NCBI GenBank assembly: GCA_004553595.1
Contig: SFKZ01000012.1
Location: forward strand, 1 to 60,441
Length of the DNA: 60,441 nucleotides
Origin: Methanobrevibacter ruminantium
GTDB taxonomy: Archaea > Methanobacteriota > Methanobacteria > Methanobacteriales > Methanobacteriaceae
Reading direction: 5' to 3'
Both the position numbers and the translations under genes were made by a program. Below, piece by piece: positions 35,188-45,720 of this stretch (position 1 is the stretch's first letter; every line of letters begins with the position of its first letter). The notes beneath the pieces were generated by a model. It ran no database searches. It saw only the letters and a list, made by a program, of their open reading frames with translations, and was not told the origin of the DNA.

Positions 35188-35856
35188 ATGCTTACAGTCT
35201 CAGCAGTGATAACTGCAGCTGGAAAAAATTCTAGAATGAGAAAAGACCAGGAAAACTTGAATATTCCCCTACAAAATAAGCTTACACTTCCATTAAAGAA
35301 TGGGAAATATTCCAGTACAATCATTGAAACTACTATTCATAATGTGTTGAATACTGAAAATATCGATGAATGTATAGTAGTTCTTGGCCATTACTGTGAC
35401 GAAATATTGCCTTTCATTAATAATATTCATGATGATAGATTAAAAGTTATTAAAAACGACCCAATAGATGTAGGTCTTTCTGTTTCTTTATTAAATGGTC
35501 TTCAAAAAATCAATTCAGACATTGCTTTATGTGTAACTGGAGATCAGCCTACAGTCAGCACGGAAACTTTTAATGATATCTTAAACACTCTTTTTGACTC
35601 AGACAATCCTGGAAAGACCATTTCAATTCTTAGAAGGCGCAAAACAGGAAAACTAGATACGGCTGAAGGATTAGGAATGCCTTTTGCAGCAGATAGAATG
35701 GAATTAATCAAATATCTAGAAGGTAAGGATGATAATCTGAATCCTATTTTAAGGGAGATATTTGCTGACGGATTTGATTTTTATGGAGTTAAGGAGAATC
35801 ATCCAAATGAATTAATTAACATTAATCATTACAGTGAATACGAAAGTATTTTATAA
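35188..35856 (+). CDS. MobA/MocA-like nucleotidyltransferase
   Basis: A 222-aa GT-A-fold NTP transferase of the MobA-like/MocA family, whose members load molybdopterin with CMP or GMP. The N-terminal signature SAVITAAGKNSRMRKD (5-20) replaces the classic L-A-A-G-x-S-x-R-M-G loop, with LTLPLKNGKYSSTIIETT near 31-48. It is followed by VVLGHYCDEI near 70, GLSVSLLNGL near 96-105, and the metal-binding CVTGDQP near 114-120. A fully intact motif set suggests an active enzyme, but the acceptor could be another cofactor. The last codons are the first copy of a downstream tandem repeat. ATG 35188 is preceded by AAAGGTAAT. Confidence 0.8.
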   Translation: MLTVSAVITAAGKNSRMRKDQENLNIPLQNKLTLPLKNGKYSSTIIETTIHNVLNTENIDECIVVLGHYCDEILPFINNIHDDRLKVIKNDPIDVGLSVSLLNGLQKINSDIALCVTGDQPTVSTETFNDILNTLFDSDNPGKTISILRRRKTGKLDTAEGLGMPFAADRMELIKYLEGKDDNLNPILREIFADGFDFYGVKENHPNELININHYSEYESIL

Positions 35857-36030
35857 AATCTTAATTAATCAATATTTTTATTTATATAATTATTAAAATG
35901 AATATGAAAGTATTTAATAAATCAATATTTTTAAATATATAATTATTAGAATGAATACGAAAGTATTTGATAAATCAATATTTTTATTTATATAATTATT
36001 AGAATGAATACGAAAGTATTTTATAAAATT
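35836..36030 (+). repeat. Tandem repeat starting within the end of the nucleotidyltransferase gene
   Basis: A GAATACGAAAGTATTT core occurs at 35836 (inside the gene, encoding EYES), 35900, 35953 and 36006. The last two steps have a period of exactly 53 bp and the first is 64 bp because of an 11-nt insert. Each core is an AATAC-GAAA-GTATT hairpin with a GNRA-type loop; in copy 2 the C-G closing pair becomes U-G. The array ends just before the M42 peptidase gene. Confidence 0.9.
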
Positions 36031-36065
36031 TTATACTTATTATATAATATACATAAGGTGAAAAT

Positions 36066-37115
36066 ATGTCTTTTGAAAAAGAAATTAAATTAGTTGAAGA
36101 ACTCTGTATGACTCCAGGTATTTCTGGACATGAAGAAAAGATTGCAGAGATTATTAAAAGAGAATTAAAAGATGTAGCTGATGATATTGAGACAGATTTA
36201 ATGGGTAATGTAATAGCTACTAAAAAGGGTTCATCTAAAAAAGGACCAAAAGTTATGCTTGCAGCTCATATGGATGAAATAGGTTTGATGGTAAGGTATA
36301 TAGATGATAACGGTTACATTAAATTCTCAACAATTGGTGGAATAAATGACCAAATGCTAATGAATCAAACTGTTGTAATTCACTCTAAAAATGGTGATTT
36401 AACTGGTGTTATCGGTTCTAAACCACCTCATGTCACTAAACCGGAAGAGCGTAAGAAAGTTGTTCCTTATGATGAAATGTTTATTGACATTGGAGCAAAG
36501 GATAAGGAACAAGCTGAAGAAATGGTTTCCATTGGAGATCCAATTACATTCAAATCATGGTTTGAAGCATTCCCTAATGACTTGGTAATGTGTAAGGCAT
36601 TGGATAATCGTCTTGGATGCTATGTAATGATGGAAGTTTTAAAAAGAGTAGACTCCAAAGCAACTGTGTATGGTGTTGGAACAACCCAAGAAGAAGTGGG
36701 ATTGAAAGGGGCCAAAGTAACTTCCTATAAATTGAACCCAGATATGGCATTTGCTTTAGATGTAACATTATCCGGTGACCATCCTGGAATCAAACCAGAA
36801 GAGGCTCCTGTTGTTATTGGAAAAGGACCTGCTGTTATTATGATTGATGCAAGCGGAAGAGGAATCATCACTCCTAAAATCATTAGAGACTTATTGATTG
36901 GCACTGGAGAAAAAGAAGAAATCCCATTCCAGCTTGAAGTAAGTGACGGCGGTACTACTGATGGTACAGCTATTCATCTTACAAGAGAAGGTATTCCAAC
37001 TGGTGTTTTATCTGTTCCAACCAGATATATTCACACAACTGTTAGTGTAGCAAGCATGGAAGATGTTGAAAACACTATTCAATTGATTGTAGCTGCCATT
37101 AACCGTTTAGAATAA
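36066..37115 (+). CDS. M42 family metallopeptidase (glutamyl/TET-type aminopeptidase)
   Basis: A dinuclear metal aminopeptidase that trims peptides after the proteasome; members often form tetrahedral dodecamers and are sometimes misnamed endoglucanases. The 349-aa protein shows ligands in LAAHMDEIGLMV near 65-76, CKALDNRLGC near 175-184, the catalytic GTTQEEVGLKGA near 205-216, FALDVTLSGDHPG near 230, and SVPTRYIHTTVS near 318-329. Length and motif order are normal. The start is set by AAGGTGA four nt before ATG 36066. The gene is single, with its promoter presumably within the repeat array upstream. Confidence 0.93.
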   Translation: MSFEKEIKLVEELCMTPGISGHEEKIAEIIKRELKDVADDIETDLMGNVIATKKGSSKKGPKVMLAAHMDEIGLMVRYIDDNGYIKFSTIGGINDQMLMNQTVVIHSKNGDLTGVIGSKPPHVTKPEERKKVVPYDEMFIDIGAKDKEQAEEMVSIGDPITFKSWFEAFPNDLVMCKALDNRLGCYVMMEVLKRVDSKATVYGVGTTQEEVGLKGAKVTSYKLNPDMAFALDVTLSGDHPGIKPEEAPVVIGKGPAVIMIDASGRGIITPKIIRDLLIGTGEKEEIPFQLEVSDGGTTDGTAIHLTREGIPTGVLSVPTRYIHTTVSVASMEDVENTIQLIVAAINRLE

Positions 37116-37280
37116 AATTGAATAAAATTAGAAATGTTTAGTATGAAAGAATAAAATTAGAATAATTTTAAATTATCATTATTCTATTTATTCTCTTTTT
37201 TGTTTTTTCATTTGTTTATTTTTTTAAATTTAAAGTTTATTTTTACTATTTTTCATTTATTTTTATCCATAAGGACTGAA

Positions 37281-38402
37281 TCATTCTTGGAAATGCTCAC
37301 ACACTTCTTCTAACTTTTCTGGAATGTTTATTTTTTGTGTACAGTAATCAATGCAGGTTTCACATTGTGTGCAATCGCTTGCAGGAACCTTTTCTTCACC
37401 TAATTTATCATAATACAATCTGTAAATGTTGGATTCCTTTTGCACTTTATGATGGTTATATAATCTGAAATATTCAGGAATAGGAATTTCCAATGGGCAA
37501 GCTTTAAGGCAATAGCCGCATTCACTGCATGGTACAGCAAGGTTTTCTCTTAATTTGTCTGCTTCTTTTAATAAGAATTCATGTTCCTCTTCACTTAATG
37601 GCTCAAAGTTTTCAAAGGTATCTATATTATCCAATAGATCTTCCATCTTATTCATTCCACTTAAAACCATTTTCACATGTTCCAATGATGCACAGAATCT
37701 TAATGCAAAGCTTGCAATTGACTTATCTGGATTGAATGCCTTAAAATCATCATTAATGCTTTCTGGTTGATTAACAATAACTCCACCTTTTAGCGGTTCC
37801 ATTACATAAACTTCAAGTCCATGCTTTAGGCATAAATCATAGCATTTGTGAGCTTCAATTGCTGGATCTTCCCAATCCAAGTAATTAAGTTCCAATTGAA
37901 CTATATCAAGAATATCTGCATATTTATCAAGGAATTTTTCAAGCAAATCAGAGTTGTCATGGAAACTGATACCTATTTTCTTGGCTATTCCTTGCTCTTT
38001 CATGTTTTTTATATATTCAAATGAATTGTGCTCTTCAGCTAACTTTAGCCATGGAATATTGATATTATGTATAAAAAATACATCAAAATAGTCTATTCCA
38101 AGCCTTTCAAGCATGGTATTAACAAATTTATCATTATCCTCTTCACTTGTCAATGCCCAAGAAGGCATTTTATCACATATCTTATAGGATTCTCTAGGAT
38201 ATCTTTCAACAATTGCTTTTCTCATAGCAACTTCACTTACTCCATTATGATAAGCAAATGAGGTATCAAAGTAATTGAATCCCTTTTCCATATAAAGGTC
38301 TACCATTGCATTAAATAATTCCTGATCAATTTTAGTAGGGTCATTCTTATCAGTTTGAGGCAATCTCATGCATCCAAATCCAAATTTTGATTTATAATCC
38401 AT
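37281..38402 (-). CDS. Aldo/keto reductase with C-terminal 4Fe-4S domain
   Basis: A 373-aa predicted oxidoreductase. Residues 1-280 form the NADPH-binding aldo/keto reductase barrel: FGFGCMRLPQ near the start, the catalytic FDTSFAYHNG segment near 43-52, VFFIHNINIP near 111, and an IVQLELNYLDW strand near 163. Residues 285-373 form a ferredoxin-like tail with two Cys sets, CSECGYCLKACP near 299-310 and CTQCETCIDYC near 346-356. This fusion is common in anaerobes; the substrate is unknown. Start ATG 38402 follows GGAGATTAGAA. It is divergent from the giant helicase gene. Confidence 0.92.
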   Translation of the reverse strand: MDYKSKFGFGCMRLPQTDKNDPTKIDQELFNAMVDLYMEKGFNYFDTSFAYHNGVSEVAMRKAIVERYPRESYKICDKMPSWALTSEEDNDKFVNTMLERLGIDYFDVFFIHNINIPWLKLAEEHNSFEYIKNMKEQGIAKKIGISFHDNSDLLEKFLDKYADILDIVQLELNYLDWEDPAIEAHKCYDLCLKHGLEVYVMEPLKGGVIVNQPESINDDFKAFNPDKSIASFALRFCASLEHVKMVLSGMNKMEDLLDNIDTFENFEPLSEEEHEFLLKEADKLRENLAVPCSECGYCLKACPLEIPIPEYFRLYNHHKVQKESNIYRLYYDKLGEEKVPASDCTQCETCIDYCTQKINIPEKLEEVCEHFQE

Positions 38403-38769
38403 TTCTAATCTCCAAAATTTTTTAAATCACTTAAACATCTAACTATTAAATTACATTTAATCTCTTAAACTAGATAAATTATTTAATATTGTATATATAA
38501 ACATATTTTTATTAATTGTATATATAAATGTTTTTATATTAAAAAACGATTAAAATTTAATCAAATGATTTTCTTTTATTTAAGCAATAAAGAATAGATT
38601 ATTGTTTTTATTCAAATTAAATTTATTTTAGACTTTTATATAAAAATTGCTATTTACAAAACTTTATAAATTACTATAAATATAAATATAATTGTATCAA
38701 AAATTATTAAGTATTTTATAAAAATCTTAAAAATTTTATTATAATTTCACCTAAAAAGGGATTGGTAAT
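38403..38769. other. Divergent promoter region
   Basis: 367 bp between the divergent aldo/keto reductase and DUF4011 helicase genes, with no gene visible. TTTATAAAT near 38663-38671, about 100 nt before the helicase start, is a plausible TATA box. Two copies of a TTAATTGTATATATAAA-like word lie near 38485-38530 on the reductase side. Confidence 0.45.
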
Positions 38770-41700
38770 ATGCAATTCAGAACACCATCAAAAAACAACA
38801 CTATATCTAATAAGGATATTGAGAAGGAGTTTAAAAATCTAAGAGAAGAACTCTTGGATTTAACTTTAAGAAACCCTCTTCTTAGTTTTAAGGCAAGAAA
38901 CAGGAATCTCAGTATCATTAACCAATCACCTATGAATGCATATAAGATCCTTGTTTTAGAGAATAAGAAAATGTATTTCTCTCCTAATAAGACAGAGACT
39001 AAGAAATCAAGAGCCCACACTTTTATAGATCAAACAAAAGAATTCTTGTCATCTGAAAGCGATAAGACATTAAAAGCTGATTTGACACCTAGTGAGCTTC
39101 AAAAAAGACTATTTTACATTGACCAGCAATCAAAGACAATGGTTCAGGAACAAGGTTATAATATCCTATATATAGCTCTTGGTTTTATAGAATGGATTGA
39201 CAAGAAGAAACCAAGACAAAAGAATTTGGCTCCACTTATTCTTATTCCAGTGGCTATGGAACGTAAGAAGGTTGGAAACTCATTTTCATTATCCTGGACT
39301 GGAGAAGACATTCAAAACAACATCTCAATTCAAGCTAAATTACGTGAAGCAGGAATAGAGCTTCCTAAATTTGAGCAAACCTCATACATTGAAGGTGTAA
39401 ACCAGTATTTAGCTGATGTAAAAAAGGCAATTAGACCATTTAGCAAATGGGATGTTAAGGATGATGTGGCTTTAGGATTCTTCTCATTTACTAAATTTGT
39501 CATGTACAATGACTTGAATCCTGAAAGTTGGAGCAAAGATGTTGATTTAACTAAAAATGAGCTTATTCAGTCAATTTTTAATCCAAGCAAAAATGTCTAT
39601 GAGGATACATTTGAGGAAGAGGATGTGGATGAAAAACTTCATTATAAAACAATGTATCAGGTCTTGGACGCTGATTCATCACAGATTGCAGTTATAGAAA
39701 ACGTTAAGGCAGGCCATAATCTAGTTGTAGAGGGACCTCCAGGAACCGGTAAATCACAAACTATCGTAAACTTAATTGCAGAGCTTATTGCAGAAGGAAA
39801 GACAGTTCTTTTTGTAAGTGAAAAGATGGCTGCACTTGAAGTAGTAAAAAGCAGATTGGATAGTGTTGGTCTTGGTAAATTCGTATTGGAATTGCATTCA
39901 CACAAGACAAGACGAAAGCAATTCTTGAAAAACCTTAAGAAAGCAACTAATGTAAGGGCTACAAGAGATTTGAAATTAGATCAAACCTTAAGAAAGCTTG
40001 AAAACTTACGTGACCAATTAGACCAATATGCGGAAATCATTCACACTCCAATGGCTAATGTAAATCTCACACCATTTGAATTGTATGGTATGAAAGAGTC
40101 TTCAGAAGACTATTTTGCAAGACAAAGTAAATTATTGCCATTAGTCAGATTCAACAATGCTGAAGACTTATCCATGAAAGAATTGGATGATATCATCATA
40201 TCATTAGAGAATTTAGCAGAATTATATTCAACCATTTCCAAAAACAATCCATGGAGCTATTGCAATCCAAAGAGTTTGCTTCCTGCAGATTTAAGGGAAA
40301 TTGAATTATTGATTAGAGATAGCTTAGAGTCTTTAAGTGATTTCAGATATGAAATGAATGTTGTAAATGAAATCTATGGCATTAAGATTCCTAATACATT
40401 AAAGGAATACGAGGATTCAATTACTGCATTAAACATTTTAAATAGTGAAAGCGCTAACTTAGTGGATAGTTCTGTCTTGTTAAGCAAGTATTGGTTCAAT
40501 AGTCCAGAGAAATCATTGGAGCTTATTAAGCTATTGCAACATTATCAGCATGCCTCAGGATTATTTAATAAATTCTCAGATTATCTTCTTGTTGCAGATT
40601 TAGATACAATCATATATGATTTGGAAAAGGAATCCAATAAGAAATTCAAGCTCTTTGGAGGTAATTCCCATAAGGAAGAGCTTTATAAACTTTATAATGG
40701 CAATGTTCCAAGTGATAGAGAAGCTTTAAATGACTTGATTAAAGTAAGAAATCACATTAAAATCAGACAAAGCCTCAAGGATAATGAGGCCCTTGGAAGA
40801 GCATATTTCGGTGATTTATGGAGTGAAAATGCAAATATAAATGACTTGAAGCAAGTGGCAAATTGGATGAACAAATTTGTCTATCTCCTATCTAATGGCA
40901 CTTTTAGTGAAACCACTGTTAAAATGATTTCAAATGACCTTTTCCTTCATGATATGGATTCAAGCATAGATGACTATGTTGAAAAGGGAAATAGATTCTA
41001 TGAAAATCTTAAAAAATTGGAATCCAAATTAAATCCAAGAAGTAAAATAATCTTTAAAAGAGAAACAGATGATGTTCCATTTGACAAATGGGAAAATCAA
41101 TTGAATAAATGGAAAGGTCAATTATCAAGCTTACATTTATGGTCCCAGTATTCCAACACCAAAAGAGCGTGCAGGAACAGTGAAGTATCATTATTCATTA
41201 AAACCATTGAAAAAAGAAACATTAAGAAAGATGATGTTAAACCAATGGTTTTAGGAAATTTTGCAGACAGTTTACTTAATATTGTATTCAATGAAAATGA
41301 CACTTTAGCAACATTCATTGGTGAATTGCACGAAAATAGAATCAAGGAATTCAAGGATTTGGATGTAAAGATCATTAACTTGAATAGAAAAAGGATATTT
41401 AATAAGCTAAACAGTGAAATTCCTAAGATATATGGTGCTGTAAATGACCCAGAAGCTAAGGTATTAGCTGGAGAATTTACAAGAAAAAGCGGCCATTTGC
41501 CAGTGAGAACATTGCTTGAAAAGGCAGGAGGAACCATTAAGAAGATTAAACCTGTCTTTATGATGAGTCCATTGTCCATTGCACAATATCTTGATCCCAC
41601 AAATCCTAAATTGCAGTTTGATGTAGTTATTTTCGATGAAGCAAGTCAAGTGAAACCTGAAGATGCATTAGGTGCATTCATGAGAGGTAAGACTGCAGTT

Positions 41701-44700
41701 GTTATGGGAGACACTCAACAATTGCCTCCAACAAGCTTCTTTGACCAGATGACTGACAGTGAAAGTGGGGAAGAGGTTGCAACTGCTTTGGATATGGAAA
41801 GCATATTGCACTTATGTAAGTTATCATTCCCAGTTAAAATGCTTAAATGGCACTACAGAAGTCGTCATGAGTCTTTAATTAATATTTCTAACAGAGAGTT
41901 TTATGATAATGAGCTATTGGTCTATCCATCACCATCTCACACAGATCCAGAGTTAGGTCTTAAGTTCCATTACAATCCTAATACACAATACCATAGAGGA
42001 GAAGGTTCAGCTAACCCTCTTGAAGCTAAAGACGTAGTTAAAGAGATATTCAAGCATTTTGAGAAATATGGTGACAAGAAGAGTTTAGGTGTAGGTACAT
42101 TCTCTGTAGCTCAAAAGAATGCAATTTTAGAAGAATTGGAGATTGAAAGAAAAGCACATCCTGAATATGAGGCTCTCTTTTCAGAAAACAAGGAAGAAAG
42201 ATTCTTTGTTAAAAACCTTGAAACAATTCAAGGGGATGAAAGGGATGTCATTTTAATCAGTGTAGGATATGGTTATGACACTGAAGGCAGAATGTCCTTA
42301 AACTTCGGTCCATTAAACCAGGACGGAGGAGAAAGACGTTTAAATGTGCTTATTACAAGAGCAAGAGAAAAATGTGTAGTATTCACCAACTTCAGAGCTC
42401 ATGATATTCATTTAACAGCAAATCCCCCATTTGGTGTAAAATCCTTGCAAGCATTCTTGGAATATGCTGAAAACTTGCATTACAATCAATCCGTTCAGTA
42501 TGAGGATTATGATGAAGCTCCATTTGAAGATGCAATCTGCAACTTCATAGCTGAAAATGGATATGAAGTGGATAAAAAGGTTGGTTGTGCAGGATTTAGA
42601 GTGGATTTAGCTATTAGAGACTCAGATAATCCTGGAAAATACATATTAGGAATCCAATGTGATGGGCATAATTACGCTTCAAGCAAGGTAGCTAGAGACA
42701 GAGATAGATTAAGAGAACAAGTCTTAAAAGGTTTAGGTTGGAATATCTATCATATCTGGTCTACTGATTGGTATAGAAACAGAGACTTGGCAAGAGCTAA
42801 GCTATTGGAGAATATTGAATCAACAATAGTAAATACTAAAGTTAAGGACTTGAAGAAAAAGATCAATGCTGTTGAATCAATGAAAATCAATCCTGTTACT
42901 ACTGTCATTCTTGGAAAAGATAAAGATGATGAAGAAAGCAGTGATGAATTCACTCAGAATAACGAAGAAAATAATGTGAATATTGTAGATACTATTGATA
43001 AAAATATTGATGATAATAGTGAAGATGATATTACCGATAATATCACTGGTAATATAGCCGATAATGATTTACTAAATATTCAATCCGTAAAAGAGGAAAT
43101 CAACGAGAAGTCTGAAAAGGATAAGGAAAAAGAAGATTTAATCAATAGATATTTAGAAGGATTTGATGAGGAATTTACAAAAGATTCTTCTAAAGACGAA
43201 AAATCTTCAATAGAGGATATTCCTGATTTAATTGATGGGGAAGAAGAAATTGATATTTCATCCTTAGAAAATGCTAATAATGAAGTTAAAAAGCTTAATA
43301 TTCCTATAAATAAAAATATAGAGAAAGAAAAGGATAAAAAATCTGAAATTCCAAATAGAGAAAATAACAAAAAGGAAGAAAAAGATCAAAACAAACAAGC
43401 TAATATTCATATAAAACAAGAAAAAGAGAAAAGATCTAATTCAAAACTGCAAAAAAATCCTAAATTTAATTCATCTAAAGATGCTGTTTCTTCTAAATTT
43501 GAAGAAAAATCAAAAGAAAATGAAACTAAAGCTAAAGATAACTCTTCAAATAAAAAAGAAATTCGTGATGATGAATTTAAAGTAAAAGAGCAAGATGCAA
43601 GCTTTAATAAGTCCAAAAATTCTTCAAATAGGAATGAGAATAATGGAAATACTATGGCAAAATCCCTTATGAATAGATTAAGGAATATAGGTGATGAATT
43701 AGTAAACAGTAGGCAAAATAGTGATTCTCAAAGCATAAAAGATTCTCAGAATGCTCCTAAAAAAGAGCAAAAAGTAAATGAATCAAATAAAAAAGATGTT
43801 CATAAAGATGAATCTATTGATCTTGAGGAAGCTAATATTCATAATCAAATTGATGATAATCTAAATGATTTGGAAGAAAAGGAAAGTATTATTAGTGATG
43901 ATGATATAGAATATACTACTGAAGAAAATCTTGAACTTGATATTAAGGAAAATATTAAAGAGGATAATGAAGAAGACATTGAAGATGAAATTGATGAAGA
44001 TATCAAAGGCACACCAGTATACAGTTTTGAAGAAGACGAAGAAGATGATGTAATTGTATACAGCCTGGAAGAGGATATCGAAGATATTTCAGAAGATATT
44101 ATCCAAGAATTAGACGAAAAAGATTTAGAAACTAATGAATCTGAAGGTATTGAAAATATGAGAGAATATAAAGCTCCTAGAAGGAAAAAAGATGATGATG
44201 CATTTGATGATTCTCCAGATGTTATTGTTCCTATCAGTGCAGAAATAAGAAACAATAATCAGAATAATTCTTATGAAGAAAATAGAGATTATATTTCTCC
44301 AATTGATGCCGAGGAATTTGAAGAGTTTTATGAAGAATCTGAAGATTCAACCAATACAATAGATGGTAATTCACAACAAGATAAGCAATCTCAAGCTAAT
44401 GACGAGTCTTACCATGACCCTAATAATCCTGAAAGTCCTTATTATTACAGTGCGGTAGGAATTGATAATGCTCTTAAAAAGAATGCAGTTCAATATCCTA
44501 GAAATAATGATAGGAACAAAACTGGACTTGCTGGAACAGTTAGTAGCTTAAAAAATGAAATGTTATACTTAAAAGCTTCTATGGATGAAATAGAAAATCC
44601 TACTGAAAGGGAAATGGTTTATGTAATAGACCGTAATGCAGACGATGAATTCTTCGAGGATCCATATGACCCATATCAAGAGCCTGCAGTGATTGATAAT

Positions 44701-45720
44701 ACTCAAGATAGAGAAGAAGACAATTATGAATCATTATTTACTTCTAAACATGAATATTTAGATAAAATAGAAGAATACACTAATCCATCCTCTAATGGCT
44801 ATGTAGGAGATTCTAATGATTCATTCTCAGATGAAATTCCGGAATTTGATTATATTGATGATGAGAGTGAACCAATCATCCCTATCAGTTCATCTATTAA
44901 TCAGGAAAGCACTATATATGAAACCAATGCAGAAACTTATCCTGCTACTGAACCTATTGAGGAGCACATAAGTGAGGAATCCATTATTCTTGAAGAATTT
45001 GGAGATGAACTAATTGATCCAGATGATGAGTTCGTCCATATAGACGATATTGAAATAGATGATGATACATTTGAAGATATAATCACTGATGTTGGTCAAG
45101 GATATCAAGATATGGAAGATGAAAGAATCAAGGAAACTAATGTTCTCAGAGCGGTTGATAATACTAGATTAACTCCTAATGGCGAATTAAGCGATTATAT
45201 TGAAGATTATAAGGAAATTGAAAATTTAATCATCAAATCTCCATCTGAAATATATGAAGATGAAAAGAAATTGGCAACTGCTGTTATGGATATAGTGGCT
45301 GCTGAAGGTCCTGTTCATGTAGATACTGTTATCCGTAGATTAAGAGAAGGTTGCGGATTATCTCGTGCAGGTACCAAGTTTAAGAACACCATATTGGAAG
45401 TAATTGACAGAAATGAAAATCATTTGCTTTTAATTAGAGAAAATGATTTCTTATTCATTGATTATGATACAGTAAAGGTTAGAAAAAGAGTTAAACCTAA
45501 TATTGATTTAATTTCAGAAGTCGAAATAGAAAAAGCTATTGATTTGGTATTAAGTTTTGAGAAATCATTGAAAGTTCAAGAGTTAGCTAAGAATGTTTCC
45601 AGAACTTTTGGTTTCAAATCAACTTCCAAAAAGACTTCCAATAAAATCACTTTAGTCATTGATTCAATGATTGGCAAAGGTATTTTGATTAATAATAATG
45701 GTAAGATTGAATTTAGATAA
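38770..45720 (+). CDS. Giant DUF4011 / SF1 helicase / Vsr-like nuclease / DUF3320 protein
   Basis: A 2,316-aa single-chain helicase-nuclease. Order: DUF4011-like N-terminus (about 17-250, LREELLDLTLRNPLLSF); Walker A GPPGTGKSQT near 321-330; a long helical insert; motif II VIFDEASQ near 952-959; GDTQQLPP near 980; ETIQGDERDVI near 1150; TRAREKCVVF near 1195; a Vsr/REase-like domain at about 1253-1341 (FRVDLAI, then GIQCDGHNYASS and DRDRLRE, ending WSTDWYRN). A low-complexity acidic linker covers about 1385-2140, and a DUF3320-like winged-helix end about 2155-2316. The same domain set occurs in the single-gene Hhe anti-phage candidate as I recall it. The 750-residue linker is unusual. GGTAAT precedes the start. 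No other gene is in the transcription unit. Confidence 0.85.
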   Translation: MQFRTPSKNNTISNKDIEKEFKNLREELLDLTLRNPLLSFKARNRNLSIINQSPMNAYKILVLENKKMYFSPNKTETKKSRAHTFIDQTKEFLSSESDKTLKADLTPSELQKRLFYIDQQSKTMVQEQGYNILYIALGFIEWIDKKKPRQKNLAPLILIPVAMERKKVGNSFSLSWTGEDIQNNISIQAKLREAGIELPKFEQTSYIEGVNQYLADVKKAIRPFSKWDVKDDVALGFFSFTKFVMYNDLNPESWSKDVDLTKNELIQSIFNPSKNVYEDTFEEEDVDEKLHYKTMYQVLDADSSQIAVIENVKAGHNLVVEGPPGTGKSQTIVNLIAELIAEGKTVLFVSEKMAALEVVKSRLDSVGLGKFVLELHSHKTRRKQFLKNLKKATNVRATRDLKLDQTLRKLENLRDQLDQYAEIIHTPMANVNLTPFELYGMKESSEDYFARQSKLLPLVRFNNAEDLSMKELDDIIISLENLAELYSTISKNNPWSYCNPKSLLPADLREIELLIRDSLESLSDFRYEMNVVNEIYGIKIPNTLKEYEDSITALNILNSESANLVDSSVLLSKYWFNSPEKSLELIKLLQHYQHASGLFNKFSDYLLVADLDTIIYDLEKESNKKFKLFGGNSHKEELYKLYNGNVPSDREALNDLIKVRNHIKIRQSLKDNEALGRAYFGDLWSENANINDLKQVANWMNKFVYLLSNGTFSETTVKMISNDLFLHDMDSSIDDYVEKGNRFYENLKKLESKLNPRSKIIFKRETDDVPFDKWENQLNKWKGQLSSLHLWSQYSNTKRACRNSEVSLFIKTIEKRNIKKDDVKPMVLGNFADSLLNIVFNENDTLATFIGELHENRIKEFKDLDVKIINLNRKRIFNKLNSEIPKIYGAVNDPEAKVLAGEFTRKSGHLPVRTLLEKAGGTIKKIKPVFMMSPLSIAQYLDPTNPKLQFDVVIFDEASQVKPEDALGAFMRGKTAVVMGDTQQLPPTSFFDQMTDSESGEEVATALDMESILHLCKLSFPVKMLKWHYRSRHESLINISNREFYDNELLVYPSPSHTDPELGLKFHYNPNTQYHRGEGSANPLEAKDVVKEIFKHFEKYGDKKSLGVGTFSVAQKNAILEELEIERKAHPEYEALFSENKEERFFVKNLETIQGDERDVILISVGYGYDTEGRMSLNFGPLNQDGGERRLNVLITRAREKCVVFTNFRAHDIHLTANPPFGVKSLQAFLEYAENLHYNQSVQYEDYDEAPFEDAICNFIAENGYEVDKKVGCAGFRVDLAIRDSDNPGKYILGIQCDGHNYASSKVARDRDRLREQVLKGLGWNIYHIWSTDWYRNRDLARAKLLENIESTIVNTKVKDLKKKINAVESMKINPVTTVILGKDKDDEESSDEFTQNNEENNVNIVDTIDKNIDDNSEDDITDNITGNIADNDLLNIQSVKEEINEKSEKDKEKEDLINRYLEGFDEEFTKDSSKDEKSSIEDIPDLIDGEEEIDISSLENANNEVKKLNIPINKNIEKEKDKKSEIPNRENNKKEEKDQNKQANIHIKQEKEKRSNSKLQKNPKFNSSKDAVSSKFEEKSKENETKAKDNSSNKKEIRDDEFKVKEQDASFNKSKNSSNRNENNGNTMAKSLMNRLRNIGDELVNSRQNSDSQSIKDSQNAPKKEQKVNESNKKDVHKDESIDLEEANIHNQIDDNLNDLEEKESIISDDDIEYTTEENLELDIKENIKEDNEEDIEDEIDEDIKGTPVYSFEEDEEDDVIVYSLEEDIEDISEDIIQELDEKDLETNESEGIENMREYKAPRRKKDDDAFDDSPDVIVPISAEIRNNNQNNSYEENRDYISPIDAEEFEEFYEESEDSTNTIDGNSQQDKQSQANDESYHDPNNPESPYYYSAVGIDNALKKNAVQYPRNNDRNKTGLAGTVSSLKNEMLYLKASMDEIENPTEREMVYVIDRNADDEFFEDPYDPYQEPAVIDNTQDREEDNYESLFTSKHEYLDKIEEYTNPSSNGYVGDSNDSFSDEIPEFDYIDDESEPIIPISSSINQESTIYETNAETYPATEPIEEHISEESIILEEFGDELIDPDDEFVHIDDIEIDDDTFEDIITDVGQGYQDMEDERIKETNVLRAVDNTRLTPNGELSDYIEDYKEIENLIIKSPSEIYEDEKKLATAVMDIVAAEGPVHVDTVIRRLREGCGLSRAGTKFKNTILEVIDRNENHLLLIRENDFLFIDYDTVKVRKRVKPNIDLISEVEIEKAIDLVLSFEKSLKVQELAKNVSRTFGFKSTSKKTSNKITLVIDSMIGKGILINNNGKIEFR

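Noticed and set aside
41118..41600. 160-codon minus-strand frame inside the giant helicase gene
   Set aside because: It overlaps conserved helicase sequence in antisense and has no supporting start signal.
43845..44255. 136-codon Ser-rich minus-strand frame
   Set aside because: It is the antisense image of GAT/GAA-rich acidic linker codons, which read as Ser/Ile/Phe on the other strand.
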